Shown here: positions 1-6,643 of the stretch, piece after piece
How the letters are laid out: each line of letters opens with the position of its first letter
Position numbering within the stretch: the first letter of the stretch is position 1
Virus record (IMG/VR): IMGVR_UViG_3300012005_000027
Span: 1-35,670 of that record
Length of the DNA: 35,670 nt
Reading direction: 5' to 3' (one strand)
DNA from: a virus
Notes under the pieces: generated by a model
The model's database searches: none
Told to the model about the DNA's origin: nothing
What the model saw: only the letters and a program-made list of their open reading frames with translations
Program-made: the position numbers and the translations under genes

Positions 1-120
1 TGCTCTTACGACCGTCGGTGGTTATTTGTCCGTCTCCGGCACTGCAAAACTCGATGCCAGCGCTCTTACGACCGTCGGTGGTGATTTGTACGTCGACGGC
101 AGTGCGAAGCTCGATGCACC
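1..120 (+). repeat. Two tandem 60-bp coding repeats
   Basis: Positions 1-60 and 61-120 are two copies of the same 60-base unit with a handful of substitutions. Each encodes a 20-residue unit of the form ALTTVGGxLxVxGxAKLDA. The array very likely continues to the left of the window. The unit length is a multiple of three, so copy number can change without breaking the frame. Confidence 0.9.
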
Positions 121-613
121 AAACATCAAGAACAGTAATTCCGATAAGGCCAAAGAGATTGCGAAGAAAGCTTTAGCGAATGCATTTAAGAAAAAGAAGC
201 TCATTAAAATTGACGGAATTCTTTCGTTTTTAGTCTCCGTAAAAGCGATTAAGAACCTGAAAGTGTTCAAAGTTAAGATTGTCGGAAAATTGGCAATTAC
301 TTTCATCGTTCAAAAAGGTGATGTTTACTCGCACGGTAAAACGATTAAAGAAGCTAAAGACTCACTGAAGTATAAGCTTTCGGACCGCGATGTGGGTGCC
401 TATAAAAAATGGAGCATTACCGAGCCTAAGCGCTTATCGGATCTCATTGGAGCTTACCGCGCAATCACCGGCGCATGTGAATTCGGAACCAAGCAGTTTT
501 GCGAAGGGCAGAGGCTCAAAGCAAAATACACGGTCAAAGAAGTCATTAAACTCACTGAAGGAAAATACGGAAGCGAGCAGTTTAAGGCGTTCTTTCAGGA
601 GGCGAAGGCGTGA
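2..613 (+). CDS. Repeat-containing phage protein, C-terminal part (5' truncated by window edge)
   Basis: The frame is open from the first complete codon at position 2, so the true start lies outside the window. It begins with two 20-residue LRR-like repeats (TTVGG...AKLDA), then a Lys/Ala-rich helix, a short beta-rich stretch (about residues 65-105), and a C-terminal region with motifs SHGKTIKEAKDSL, YKLSDRD and YRAITGACEFGT. I recall this repeat plus C-terminal combination from uncharacterised proteins of phages and bacteria, but no function is known to me. The C-terminal region is intracellular-looking, with no membrane segment. The stop codon overlaps the start of the next small gene (GTGA at 610-613). 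Confidence 0.8.
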   Translation, partial: ALTTVGGYLSVSGTAKLDASALTTVGGDLYVDGSAKLDAPNIKNSNSDKAKEIAKKALANAFKKKKLIKIDGILSFLVSVKAIKNLKVFKVKIVGKLAITFIVQKGDVYSHGKTIKEAKDSLKYKLSDRDVGAYKKWSITEPKRLSDLIGAYRAITGACEFGTKQFCEGQRLKAKYTVKEVIKLTEGKYGSEQFKAFFQEAKA

Positions 614-756
614 AAACCATATTCTACTGGTTCGCAATCACGGGCCTCCTTCTTTACTCGGCATACACGGTAACGATTACCCCCGCGCACGGGTGCGACG
701 TGCAGGACATGGATCGATTCAATACATGCTTAGGTGTTGCGGAGGGGTGGAGATGA
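610..756 (+). CDS. 48-residue membrane or secreted micropeptide
   Basis: A GTG-initiated frame encodes 48 residues beginning MKTIFYWFAITGLLLYSAYT, a short basic N-terminus and one hydrophobic segment (about residues 4-22), followed by a polar tail with two cysteines. It overlaps the upstream stop by 4 bases and the downstream start by 4 bases (ATGA at 753-756), and AGGAGG lies about 8 bases before the GTG. This double coupling is the main reason to accept so short a gene. It could be an uncleaved single-pass membrane peptide or a secreted peptide; no function can be assigned. Confidence 0.6.
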   Translation: MKTIFYWFAITGLLLYSAYTVTITPAHGCDVQDMDRFNTCLGVAEGWR

Positions 757-1376
757 TTTCCGCGCTTTACGTGATTAAAGACGGGCCTTATTTCAATATC
801 GAAAATGTTGATCCATGGGACGCCGATAGAAACGCCAAGATCTTCAAAGGGCCTGGCCCAGTCATCGCTCATCCGCCTTGTCAGCGGTGGGGCAGATATT
901 GGGGCGGCGGTCCGATGCTTCACGGGACTGAAAAGCAAAAGCTTCTCGGTGATGATGAACAATGCTTCGCACACGCGTTATGGGCAGTCAGAAGTTTCGG
1001 CGGGGTATTGGAGCACCCAGAGGCATCCATTGCATGGAAGTTTTTTGGATTACCTAAGCCTGACAGAAGTGGCGGATGGACGGGGCCGGATGCTTTCGGC
1101 GGTTACGCTTGTTGTGTTTCTCAAGGTCACTATGGGCATCGTGCTCAAAAGCTTACATGGCTTTACGCGGTTCGGACCGAACGCCCGGACTTAATTTGGG
1201 GAAAGTGCCCAGGCAAAGACTTAATGGATGAAGGCTTTCACTCAAAAGAAGAACGAGCTCGCAAGATCAAAACAGGCATCTGTCAAAGGATCAGTAAAAG
1301 GCAAAGAGAGGGCACACCTTCAGAGTTTAAAGAGCTTCTAATTTCAATCGCGGAGACTGTTCATGAGCACGTATGA
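753..1376 (+). CDS. HPPC-motif protein, cytosine-methyltransferase-like fragment fold (uncertain)
   Basis: A 207-residue protein. The ATG at 753 is chosen because GGAGGGGTGGAG sits directly before it and it overlaps the upstream stop; the frame is open further upstream but has no ribosome site there. Near residue 45 it has GPVIAHPPCQRWG, which resembles the catalytic Pro-Cys loop (motif IV) of C5-cytosine methyltransferases, and later GGVLEHPEAS. No SAM-binding FxGxG motif I is visible, so it is not a complete methyltransferase. Proteins with this HPPC/EHP pattern occur in many phages, usually without a known role. It may modify or bind nucleotides or DNA; function is not established. Its end overlaps the RusA gene by 14 bases. 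Confidence 0.75.
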   Translation: MISALYVIKDGPYFNIENVDPWDADRNAKIFKGPGPVIAHPPCQRWGRYWGGGPMLHGTEKQKLLGDDEQCFAHALWAVRSFGGVLEHPEASIAWKFFGLPKPDRSGGWTGPDAFGGYACCVSQGHYGHRAQKLTWLYAVRTERPDLIWGKCPGKDLMDEGFHSKEERARKIKTGICQRISKRQREGTPSEFKELLISIAETVHEHV

Positions 1377-1749
1377 GTTCATCTTCAACATCAAAGCAGA
1401 GTCGAAGGGGCGGCCACGTTTCGGTAATGGCAAGACTTACACGCCTGAAAAAACCCGCGCATTTGAAAATGCAATTGCGTGGGAAGCGAGAAAGCAGCTT
1501 GCGGGTAAGCCGATTCTGAAAGGCTTGCTCTCTGCAAACATCGTTTTCGAATTTGAGAAGCCGAAGAAAACTAAGCTACTCACTCCGCGATCCGACCTTG
1601 ATAATTTACAGAAGAGCGTTTTTGATTCGATTAATGAAATCGTTTACGACGACGACACGCAAATAGTTTTAATCACTGCATTTAAGCGGTGGTCAACGCA
1701 AAACAGAATTCGCCTACTTATTGGCGAATGGAAGGAACAAGAAGCATGA
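1363..1749 (+). CDS. rusA: RusA-family Holliday junction resolvase
   Basis: A 128-residue protein of normal length for RusA, the dimeric endonuclease that cuts Holliday junctions in phage recombination and branch removal before packaging. The N-terminal KGRPRF (residues 15-20) is typical, and the acidic catalytic residues are visible in DLDN (78-81, with Lys84 following) and YDDDTQI (95-101), matching the Asp-rich active site of E. coli RusA. It starts inside the end of the preceding gene and its stop overlaps the next start (ATGA at 1746-1749). It probably works with the ERF annealing protein at 33360, although the two lie in opposite arms of the window. Confidence 0.92.
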   Translation: MSTYEFIFNIKAESKGRPRFGNGKTYTPEKTRAFENAIAWEARKQLAGKPILKGLLSANIVFEFEKPKKTKLLTPRSDLDNLQKSVFDSINEIVYDDDTQIVLITAFKRWSTQNRIRLLIGEWKEQEA

Positions 1750-2222
1750 TTTCCATCTCATCATACGTCATCGCCACACCATCCCAAATGATCAAACTTA
1801 AGGCGGCACTAGATCTAGCTAACGCTGCGAACAGTTCAGGCGCATTCAAAGACAAGGTGATGACTGCGAAGTTCACGGAGACCACGGATGACAACGCTAC
1901 GATTTACGCGAATACGCAGAAGGATGTCAGCATCCAGGTCAGCTTTTACACTCCGAGTTGTTGGCAGCGGATTAAAGCCAAGATTTCGGGTTGGTCTGAA
2001 GTTGCTGCGGAAAGCGGGACTGGATCGGTTACGTTTAATTCGGTGATTTTTGCGCAGAATTCAATCGGCGCATTAACAAACACCATTCGTCATGAGGCGC
2101 TCCACGATCCAATTGCGGGGGGTTATCGACATGATTTTAACCCCACACCACAAAGACCTAATTCAGTCAATTACCTCTGCGGCTCGTTCATTCAGCAAGT
2201 CGTGGAGTCTAAGAGTTATTAA
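1746..2222 (+). CDS. Putative zinc metallopeptidase-like protein (HExxH)
   Basis: A 158-residue protein with the start set by the ATGA overlap with rusA. Residues 116-120 are HEALH, followed by GGYRH with His129, in the context TIRHEALH...YRHDF. HExxH is the zinc-binding and catalytic signature of zincin peptidases, and His129 could be a further ligand, but the spacing does not match the metzincin HExxHxxGxxH pattern. No signal peptide is present. The N-terminal half has an alternating polar/hydrophobic pattern with no recognised motif. A substrate cannot be named; host protein cleavage or an inactive structural role are both possible. The motif alone is short enough to occur by chance. Confidence 0.65.
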   Translation: MISISSYVIATPSQMIKLKAALDLANAANSSGAFKDKVMTAKFTETTDDNATIYANTQKDVSIQVSFYTPSCWQRIKAKISGWSEVAAESGTGSVTFNSVIFAQNSIGALTNTIRHEALHDPIAGGYRHDFNPTPQRPNSVNYLCGSFIQQVVESKSY

Positions 2223-2339
2223 CAAAATTGCGTGAAATTTTACACAGGTAGAATTTTTAAGACACGCAGTAATGCCCCGGCCTCAAATAATCTTCGAAAC
2301 GGGTTCAAGTGGGGCTGGGGGGTTTTAAGGAGAAGTAAA

Positions 2340-2564
2340 ATGAATGACTCAAATGAAATAACAGTTGAACAAACTGAAAAACTTATCCAGTCGATTAGAC
2401 TTTTGGATGAATTCTTTGATGCAGACGCAATGAAGGTTGCACTATGGCTAAACGCAGTAAATCCATTCTTAGGCAATGCGAGGCCGCTTGACCTTTTCTT
2501 TCGATGTCGTGGACACAAAGTACTGAAGTTTATTGAATCCGCGAGAATGGAGGATTCCAAATGA
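2340..2564 (+). CDS. MbcA/ParS/Xre-type antitoxin C-terminal domain protein
   Basis: A 74-residue protein. The ATG at 2340 follows AAGGAGAAGT. The C-terminal half, WLNAVNPFLGNARPLDLF followed by a Gly-His-x-Val-Leu helix, matches the toxin-binding domain pattern of MbcA/ParS/Xre (DUF2384-type) antitoxins, where the family shows NPxLGGxxPLxLL and xxVLxxL. The usual N-terminal DNA-binding half is missing, so the protein is about half the family's usual size. Its usual partner, a RES-domain toxin, is not recognisable in either neighbour. It could be a stand-alone anti-toxin carried by the phage or a regulator. Stop and next start overlap (2561-2564). Confidence 0.7.
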   Translation: MNDSNEITVEQTEKLIQSIRLLDEFFDADAMKVALWLNAVNPFLGNARPLDLFFRCRGHKVLKFIESARMEDSK

Positions 2565-3142
2565 CTAAACTAACCGATGCTGAGATTGAGAAATTGGCAG
2601 TAGAATATCAGTCTAATCGATTAAATTATGGGTATGAGAAGTTCGTTCAAGACTCTTTTAAGGCTGGCTACCTCAAATGCAGGGAGATGGAAGCTTCCAA
2701 CGTTACTAGGCTTTATCATGAGTTATGCCATGAATGGACCGAAACGTGTGCGGATGAATGTAGTTCATGGGGTCATTCAGAAGGTTGCAAAAACGTAAAT
2801 ATAGGTGAAGCAAAGAAGGCTCTCCAATCCCAACTCTCCGAAATAAAGGCGCTGAATGACTACCTCACGTCTGGATTCGTTCACACCTGCCACGCCGAAT
2901 GCGACAAGCCTTTGTGCGTGAAGTTTAGGGAGAAGGATAAGTACATTGAAGAACTAGAGTCTATAAATGTGCAGATATCACGGATTAGCCTTGAGAAAAG
3001 CGAGAAGCTTAAGATTGCTACGGATGCACTCGATAAAATTGGCAAGAAACAGCATGCCGAAGGTAAACGACGTTGTGTTTGTGAAATTATTGGTAAAACC
3101 AGGGAAGAGATGTCCGCAATCAACGGAGGATCAGGGGAATGA
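2561..3142 (+). CDS. Hypothetical Cys/His-rich coiled-coil protein
   Basis: A 193-residue protein that I do not recognise. Residues about 50-75 hold a dense cluster of Cys and His (CHEW...C...C...H...C) and a second CHAEC...C pair follows near residue 110, suggesting metal binding. The stretch after this is rich in Glu, Lys and Leu with heptad-like spacing and is probably a coiled coil; the end carries RRCVC. No signal peptide or membrane segment. It overlaps both neighbours by 4 bases, so it is translationally coupled within the left-arm operon. Confidence 0.75.
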   Translation: MTKLTDAEIEKLAVEYQSNRLNYGYEKFVQDSFKAGYLKCREMEASNVTRLYHELCHEWTETCADECSSWGHSEGCKNVNIGEAKKALQSQLSEIKALNDYLTSGFVHTCHAECDKPLCVKFREKDKYIEELESINVQISRISLEKSEKLKIATDALDKIGKKQHAEGKRRCVCEIIGKTREEMSAINGGSGE

Positions 3143-3570
3143 GTAAGGCGAGGGAGTTCTGGGTAATTGAAAATGATTCGGAATTTCATTTTCACAATGC
3201 GAGACCATTGATCGATGTGAATAGTGAAAATCTATTTTTAGTCCGCGAAGTCCTCCCCATTGACGATTCTGAGAAGGATTCGGTAGATGACCAAGAACAA
3301 CTTAGAAAAGACTTGGAAGAGTATCGCAACACATACGGCATCGCTCACGAGAATCGTTTTATTTTGGGTTGGAAAATGGCTCGAAATCACAATTTTAAAT
3401 TATCCATGAAAGAAGCCGAGCAATCCGCATACCGGAAGGTGGTGGATTGGCTAAATAGTCAGGGGTTTACGATTGGTTATCTCAGAGACAAGTATGATTT
3501 AGCGGATGTCTGCGATACCGGCGTGATTGCTCACGTTATCGAATCCCATTTCATCAAAAAGGAGAGTTAG
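3139..3570 (+). CDS. Hypothetical protein with REFW N-terminal motif
   Basis: A 143-residue, acidic, soluble protein of unknown function. It begins SKAREFWVIEND, and the protein at 34479 begins with the similar KPREFWIELADENG, so the two share a short N-terminal module that is common in phage early proteins. The middle is charged and helical (EQLRKDLEEYRNTYG). The ATG lies in an ATGA overlap with the preceding stop, with GGAGG upstream at the end of that gene. Confidence 0.75.
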   Translation: MSKAREFWVIENDSEFHFHNARPLIDVNSENLFLVREVLPIDDSEKDSVDDQEQLRKDLEEYRNTYGIAHENRFILGWKMARNHNFKLSMKEAEQSAYRKVVDWLNSQGFTIGYLRDKYDLADVCDTGVIAHVIESHFIKKES

Positions 3571-3571
3571 G

Positions 3572-3715
3572 GTGAGTAATCCAACAATCGTTAAATTCGG
3601 TTACTTATGCAAGCAATGCGGCTCATGGGTAGGGATTGAGGCTTGCGGAGATTATTGCCCGTTGAAATTAGAGAACCCAATGAATAAACGAGTTAAACGA
3701 AGGAGAAGGAAATGA
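3572..3715 (+). CDS. Small zinc-ribbon protein
   Basis: A 47-residue protein starting at a GTG that follows AAGGAGAGTTAG. It contains CKQCG...CGDYCP, that is two CxxC/CxxxC pairs about 9 residues apart, as in a small zinc ribbon, followed by a strongly basic tail (KRVKRRRRK) that could bind nucleic acid. It overlaps the next gene by 4 bases. Function unknown. Confidence 0.7.
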   Translation: MSNPTIVKFGYLCKQCGSWVGIEACGDYCPLKLENPMNKRVKRRRRK

Positions 3716-3945
3716 CTAAAAAGCAACATGAAAAGCTAGGTGCTCTAATTGAGCAATATGATGTACTCGAAAAATTTAGGGCGGTGATGGCGGCGCTAGA
3801 CGGTTACGTGGAAGCCATCAAAGTAAAAAATAATCCAAAATTAGGAATGAAGGCCACGCAGCTTTATCTAGCCAAAAGAGAGGCAACGCTGTGTCTAGGT
3901 AAGTTCCTTGGAATTTTAAATGAAGACGGAGAAGTGAAGCAATGA
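3712..3945 (+). CDS. Hypothetical 77-residue helical protein
   Basis: An unrecognised, Lys-rich, mostly helical protein. The start is fixed by the ATGA overlap with the upstream gene and by AAGGAGAAGG just before it; the stop again overlaps the next start (3942-3945). No motif, membrane segment or signal peptide is visible. It lies directly before the GH46 enzyme in the same coupled series. Confidence 0.7.
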   Translation: MTKKQHEKLGALIEQYDVLEKFRAVMAALDGYVEAIKVKNNPKLGMKATQLYLAKREATLCLGKFLGILNEDGEVKQ

Positions 3946-4649
3946 CCCCAACAATCAAAAAGATCCAGCAGATCGTGGCGGTGAATGAAAACGATTCAAC
4001 GACCTTGAACTATGCCTATTGCGAGGATATCGGAGACGGCAGAGGGCCGACCTGCGGTATCGCAGGCTGGAATGACGACTTAGATAAGATCCTTCCGCTT
4101 TATCCTTCACTTGCGCATTACATGAATCAGCGTAGCAATCTCGGAGAACAGTTTGCAAAAGATTGGGCCGCATCGGCTCAGGATCAGGTTTTCAGAGACC
4201 TGCAGGACAAGATTCAATACGATGAGTACTTCGCACCCGCGATTGCTATGGCGGCATCCTATGGAATCGTCACTGAAGCTGGGCAAGCCATTTTCTGCGA
4301 TGCTGCAATTCAGCAAGGCATGGATGGAGATCCAGATTCTTTAAATCTTATGGCAAAGCATGCGCACGATAAAGTTCTCGCTGCGGGAGAAGAAAAAGTA
4401 CCTGCAACTTACGAAGCTAAATATTTGAGCGCGCTTTGCGATATACGACATGGGGTGCTCATGAATCCGTATAATCATAAGACTAAAAAAGATTGGCAAA
4501 AGTCAGTTGATCGCAGCGATGAACTCAAGAAATTTGTTCCTGGATGGTTCGACGCGAACAATGTGGTAAATCAGGGAAACATCGATCTCGTGACGCCATT
4601 CGTTTACAATCCTTGGGGGGATGAACCTGGGTTTACGGTTGCCGGCTAA
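3942..4649 (+). CDS. Chitosanase-like glycoside hydrolase, family GH46 (endolysin candidate)
   Basis: A 235-residue protein, near the size of a catalytic GH46 domain. The N-terminus has VNENDSTT and then AYCEDIGDGRGPTCGIAGW, matching the GH46 signature (AENSS...YIEDIGDGRGYTxGIIGF). Glu16 and Asp32 fall at the positions of the two catalytic acids of Streptomyces chitosanase (Glu22 and Asp40). GH46 enzymes have a lysozyme-like fold and hydrolyse beta-1,4 links next to glucosamine. There is no signal peptide, so the protein would stay in the cytoplasm until the membrane is breached, as an endolysin does. I infer a role in wall lysis, perhaps on partly de-acetylated peptidoglycan; a true chitosan substrate is the alternative. 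Confidence 0.88.
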   Translation: MTPTIKKIQQIVAVNENDSTTLNYAYCEDIGDGRGPTCGIAGWNDDLDKILPLYPSLAHYMNQRSNLGEQFAKDWAASAQDQVFRDLQDKIQYDEYFAPAIAMAASYGIVTEAGQAIFCDAAIQQGMDGDPDSLNLMAKHAHDKVLAAGEEKVPATYEAKYLSALCDIRHGVLMNPYNHKTKKDWQKSVDRSDELKKFVPGWFDANNVVNQGNIDLVTPFVYNPWGDEPGFTVAG

Positions 4650-4718
4650 TCATCGAAATTTCTTTACAAGGCTTTAAATTAGGTGAACCTATACTTAGCG
4701 CCTTGAGGAGAAATTCGC

Positions 4719-4910
4719 ATGTATGAATTTGAAAACGATAGAACCTTTCATAAAATCGAAAAAGTATTCGTAGCGGTTTCAATTTTTACCGTGGTCTTAA
4801 TGGTTTCATGGAGTGCATTAGTCGATATCGTTGAACGGAAAGACTACCCAATCATAAGTAACCACTGCTATAAGCTTGGCGAAGCTTTGATCTGTAAAAT
4901 TAAGCAATGA
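4719..4910 (+). CDS. 63-residue single-pass membrane protein
   Basis: The ATG follows TTGAGGAGAAATTCGC. Residues about 16-36 form one hydrophobic segment (VFVAVSIFTVVLMVSWSALV) between an acidic/basic N-terminus and a C-terminal domain with two Cys. There is no signal-peptidase site, so it is probably a membrane-anchored protein. It sits between the GH46 enzyme and the Wzy_C-like protein; a holin or an accessory of the O-antigen module are both possible. The stop overlaps the start of the 29-residue peptide (ATGA at 4907-4910). Confidence 0.7.
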   Translation: MYEFENDRTFHKIEKVFVAVSIFTVVLMVSWSALVDIVERKDYPIISNHCYKLGEALICKIKQ

Positions 4911-4996
4911 TGAATTGGGCGATCATAATTCTCATTTCGGCAATCCTTGGCGCTCTTTTGGTCATGTCGATCCTTGCACCTGGGGCGATTCTGTAA
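4907..4996 (+). CDS. 29-residue hydrophobic membrane peptide, possible polymerase inhibitor
   Basis: MMNW followed by almost uninterrupted hydrophobic residues (IIILISAILGALLVMSILAP) gives a single membrane helix with no charged residue. The start is in an ATGA overlap with the preceding gene and the stop is 12 bases before the Wzy_C-like gene. In Pseudomonas phage D3 a 31-residue hydrophobic peptide (Iap) inhibits the host O-antigen polymerase and is encoded with a phage polymerase; the size, hydrophobicity and position here are similar, which is inference only. A small holin is the alternative. Confidence 0.55.
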   Translation: MMNWAIIILISAILGALLVMSILAPGAIL

Positions 4997-5008
4997 TATT
5001 TTTCATTC

Positions 5009-6061
5009 ATGCAATTCAACCCGCTTACGACGATTCTTGATGAAGATTTATGGCGATATGGGATGTTCTTTGGGGTTCTTTTTTGTGTCGCCACAATCAT
5101 TTTCAGCAGATCGAAGCAAATCGGTTGGATTGCATGCACCACTTGGTTCTATGTTTTGTGCTCGGCAATTGCGACAATTGAATATCCTGTCATAAGGTTC
5201 GGAGTGTTCAATACTGGATTCATGGCGACCGCCGGACAAACCGCGCTTGAGGTGCTCGTGATCCCGCTCGCCGTTTTAAGTCTTCCGAGAATCTTGTTTA
5301 ATAAATCAATAGAATGGATGACGTGGCTGATCTTAACTGATCTTATTGCGGTGTGGATTTTCGGAACCGGAATCATGATTGCGCCGAGTTTCGATCTCGC
5401 GTTGATCGCAATGTTTTTACCTTTCGCTCCGATCTGGCTCGTTATCCTATCTGGGGTTACGATCCTGACTCATCATGCGTCGACTGCAGTCATGATCATG
5501 GTCGCGCAATGCATGGTGTTCGCGATGAGTTATAAGCGACTCAGGCCAATAGTTTTCGCGGTTATTCCGGTCGCAATTGCATCCGCATTTTACCATGCCC
5601 GCGGGCCGAACCTGGACGGGAACGAGCGGGTCACGGTGTGGAAAAGCATGATGTCTCATTGGTGGAGAGGAACTTCATTTGTGACGTCAGATAATTTAGT
5701 TTCGCTTCATTTTGGCGGCACGCTTTTAAGTAAGGTAACCGGAGCCGGTGCCGGATCATTCCTTTGGTTAAGCCTCATGTGCGAACCTGCTCACATGTTT
5801 ATGAGTGCCCACTCAGAGATCATTCAGATTACTTTCGAACTTGGTTTCGTGGGACTGTTCCTCGCCCTTGCGACGACGATGTCAGCAGTTAAAAGATGCT
5901 GGGATAGACCTGGCATAGTAGCGGCAGTGATGGGTGTAGTGGCGTGCTCTATGTTTTACCACCCACTTCGGTTCGCCCCGACTGCAATTTTGATCGCATT
6001 CATCTTTAGAGAAGCTTTAGAAAAACAAACGGCCAACGGAAAAACCGTCAGCCGGATGTAA
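5009..6061 (+). CDS. Polytopic membrane protein, O-antigen polymerase/ligase (Wzy_C)-like
   Basis: A 350-residue protein with about nine or ten hydrophobic segments. Three elements match the Wzy_C/WaaL pattern: LTHHAST (153-159), Arg207-x3-Trp211 before a large periplasmic-type loop, and GAGAGSF (245-251) followed by AHSEIIQITFELGFVGL (267-283), corresponding to the family's GxGxGxF...AHNxxLQxxxElGxxGL. Such proteins polymerise O-antigen units or ligate them to lipid A core in the inner membrane. In a phage the likely use is changing the host surface so that further phage cannot adsorb. The start ATG has only a weak upstream site, and it may depend on coupling to the 29-residue gene 12 bases before. 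Length is slightly below bacterial homologues. Confidence 0.75.
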   Translation: MQFNPLTTILDEDLWRYGMFFGVLFCVATIIFSRSKQIGWIACTTWFYVLCSAIATIEYPVIRFGVFNTGFMATAGQTALEVLVIPLAVLSLPRILFNKSIEWMTWLILTDLIAVWIFGTGIMIAPSFDLALIAMFLPFAPIWLVILSGVTILTHHASTAVMIMVAQCMVFAMSYKRLRPIVFAVIPVAIASAFYHARGPNLDGNERVTVWKSMMSHWWRGTSFVTSDNLVSLHFGGTLLSKVTGAGAGSFLWLSLMCEPAHMFMSAHSEIIQITFELGFVGLFLALATTMSAVKRCWDRPGIVAAVMGVVACSMFYHPLRFAPTAILIAFIFREALEKQTANGKTVSRM

Positions 6062-6080
6062 TTTGAATTATTTGACGCGA

Positions 6081-6503
6081 TTAGTAATAGAAAATGCTTG
6101 TGTCGTTCTCTCCGGTAATAGCGACCGAACCTTTACCGCGAATCGAGATGCGCATGCCTGCAGCAATCGCCATTGGGTAGAAGGTGTTTGCTGCACTCAA
6201 TGGAATTAAGAATTGACTCACTTCAGAATCCGCGGCGGCACCGTAAGTTGCTACGCCGATCTCCATCGTGTAGGTCGAGGTATCTTGGATCTGTAAGCCC
6301 TTAACGCCTTTTGCGGTGAGGTTAAGGAGAGGCACCCAATGGACTGTCCCTACGCTTCCGGCACCGCCTAAACCGACGCTCGGGCCACTGTTATTGTAAA
6401 CGGTACGGACTGGCACCGATACCGGCGGAGTTGTGTTCGCCATGGCACCAATAGAAATGAGTGAAGTTAAGATCAAAAATGCTGCAAAGATAAAATTTTT
6501 CAT
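6081..6503 (-). CDS. Secreted protein, paralogue of the protein at 31022
   Basis: A 140-residue protein with a clear Sec signal peptide (MKNFIFAAFLILTSLISIGAMA, cleavage near residue 22) and a Gly/Ala/Ser-rich beta mature part. The ATG is preceded by TAGGAGAAC. The region GLQIQDTS...LIP...ISI...TGE aligns with YVQIQNNS...LIP...VSI...TGE of the protein at 31022, and I take the two as paralogues. It is the last gene of the minus-strand virion/lysis block and converges on the Wzy_C-like gene with a 19-base gap. Function unknown: exported to the periplasm or surface, or a virion component that is first exported. Confidence 0.75.
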   Translation of the reverse strand: MKNFIFAAFLILTSLISIGAMANTTPPVSVPVRTVYNNSGPSVGLGGAGSVGTVHWVPLLNLTAKGVKGLQIQDTSTYTMEIGVATYGAAADSEVSQFLIPLSAANTFYPMAIAAGMRISIRGKGSVAITGENDTSIFYY

Positions 6504-6566
6504 AGTTCTCCTAATTGTTATTTACAGAATAGATCATGCACCCACGATAACAAGTTCTTAAAAAGG

Positions 6567-6643
6567 CCATTCCGCCGGATTTGAACCGGATCAATTCACG
6601 GGTCGTCACCGCGTCAAATGCTTTACCGTTAAGCTACGGAATG
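6567..6643 (-). tRNA. tRNA-like element, irregular; anticodon uncertain
   Basis: Read on the minus strand, a 7-base acceptor (CATTCCG with CGGAATG), T8-A9, a D-arm GCTT-AACGGTA-AAGC with conserved A14, GG and A21, and a T-loop TTCAAAT on a CCGG/CCGG stem are present. The T-stem is only 4 pairs and the anticodon arm region is about 6 bases too long. The best 5-7-5 arm (one C:C mismatch) would place GAC (Val) as anticodon, but I do not trust it. CCA is not encoded. Its 5' end overlaps the last codons and stop of the M15 gene. It may be a degenerate tRNA, a structured 3' end or an attachment-site remnant. Confidence 0.5.

Noticed and set aside
390-752. Upstream extension of the HPPC gene
   Set aside because: Overlaps the end of the repeat protein and the 48-residue gene; the ribosome site is at 741-751, before ATG 753.
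2228-2254. TTGCGT and TAGAAT as a promoter before the 2340 gene
   Set aside because: Spacer is only 15 bases and the boxes match weakly.
6031-6053. Hairpin at the end of the Wzy_C-like gene (ACGG-AAAAA-CCGT inside GGC/GCC)
   Set aside because: Short, interrupted stem without a T run, inside coding sequence; not convincing as a terminator.
6567-6643. Phage attachment site at the tRNA-like element
   Set aside because: No integrase is present in the window and no second copy of the sequence was noticed.
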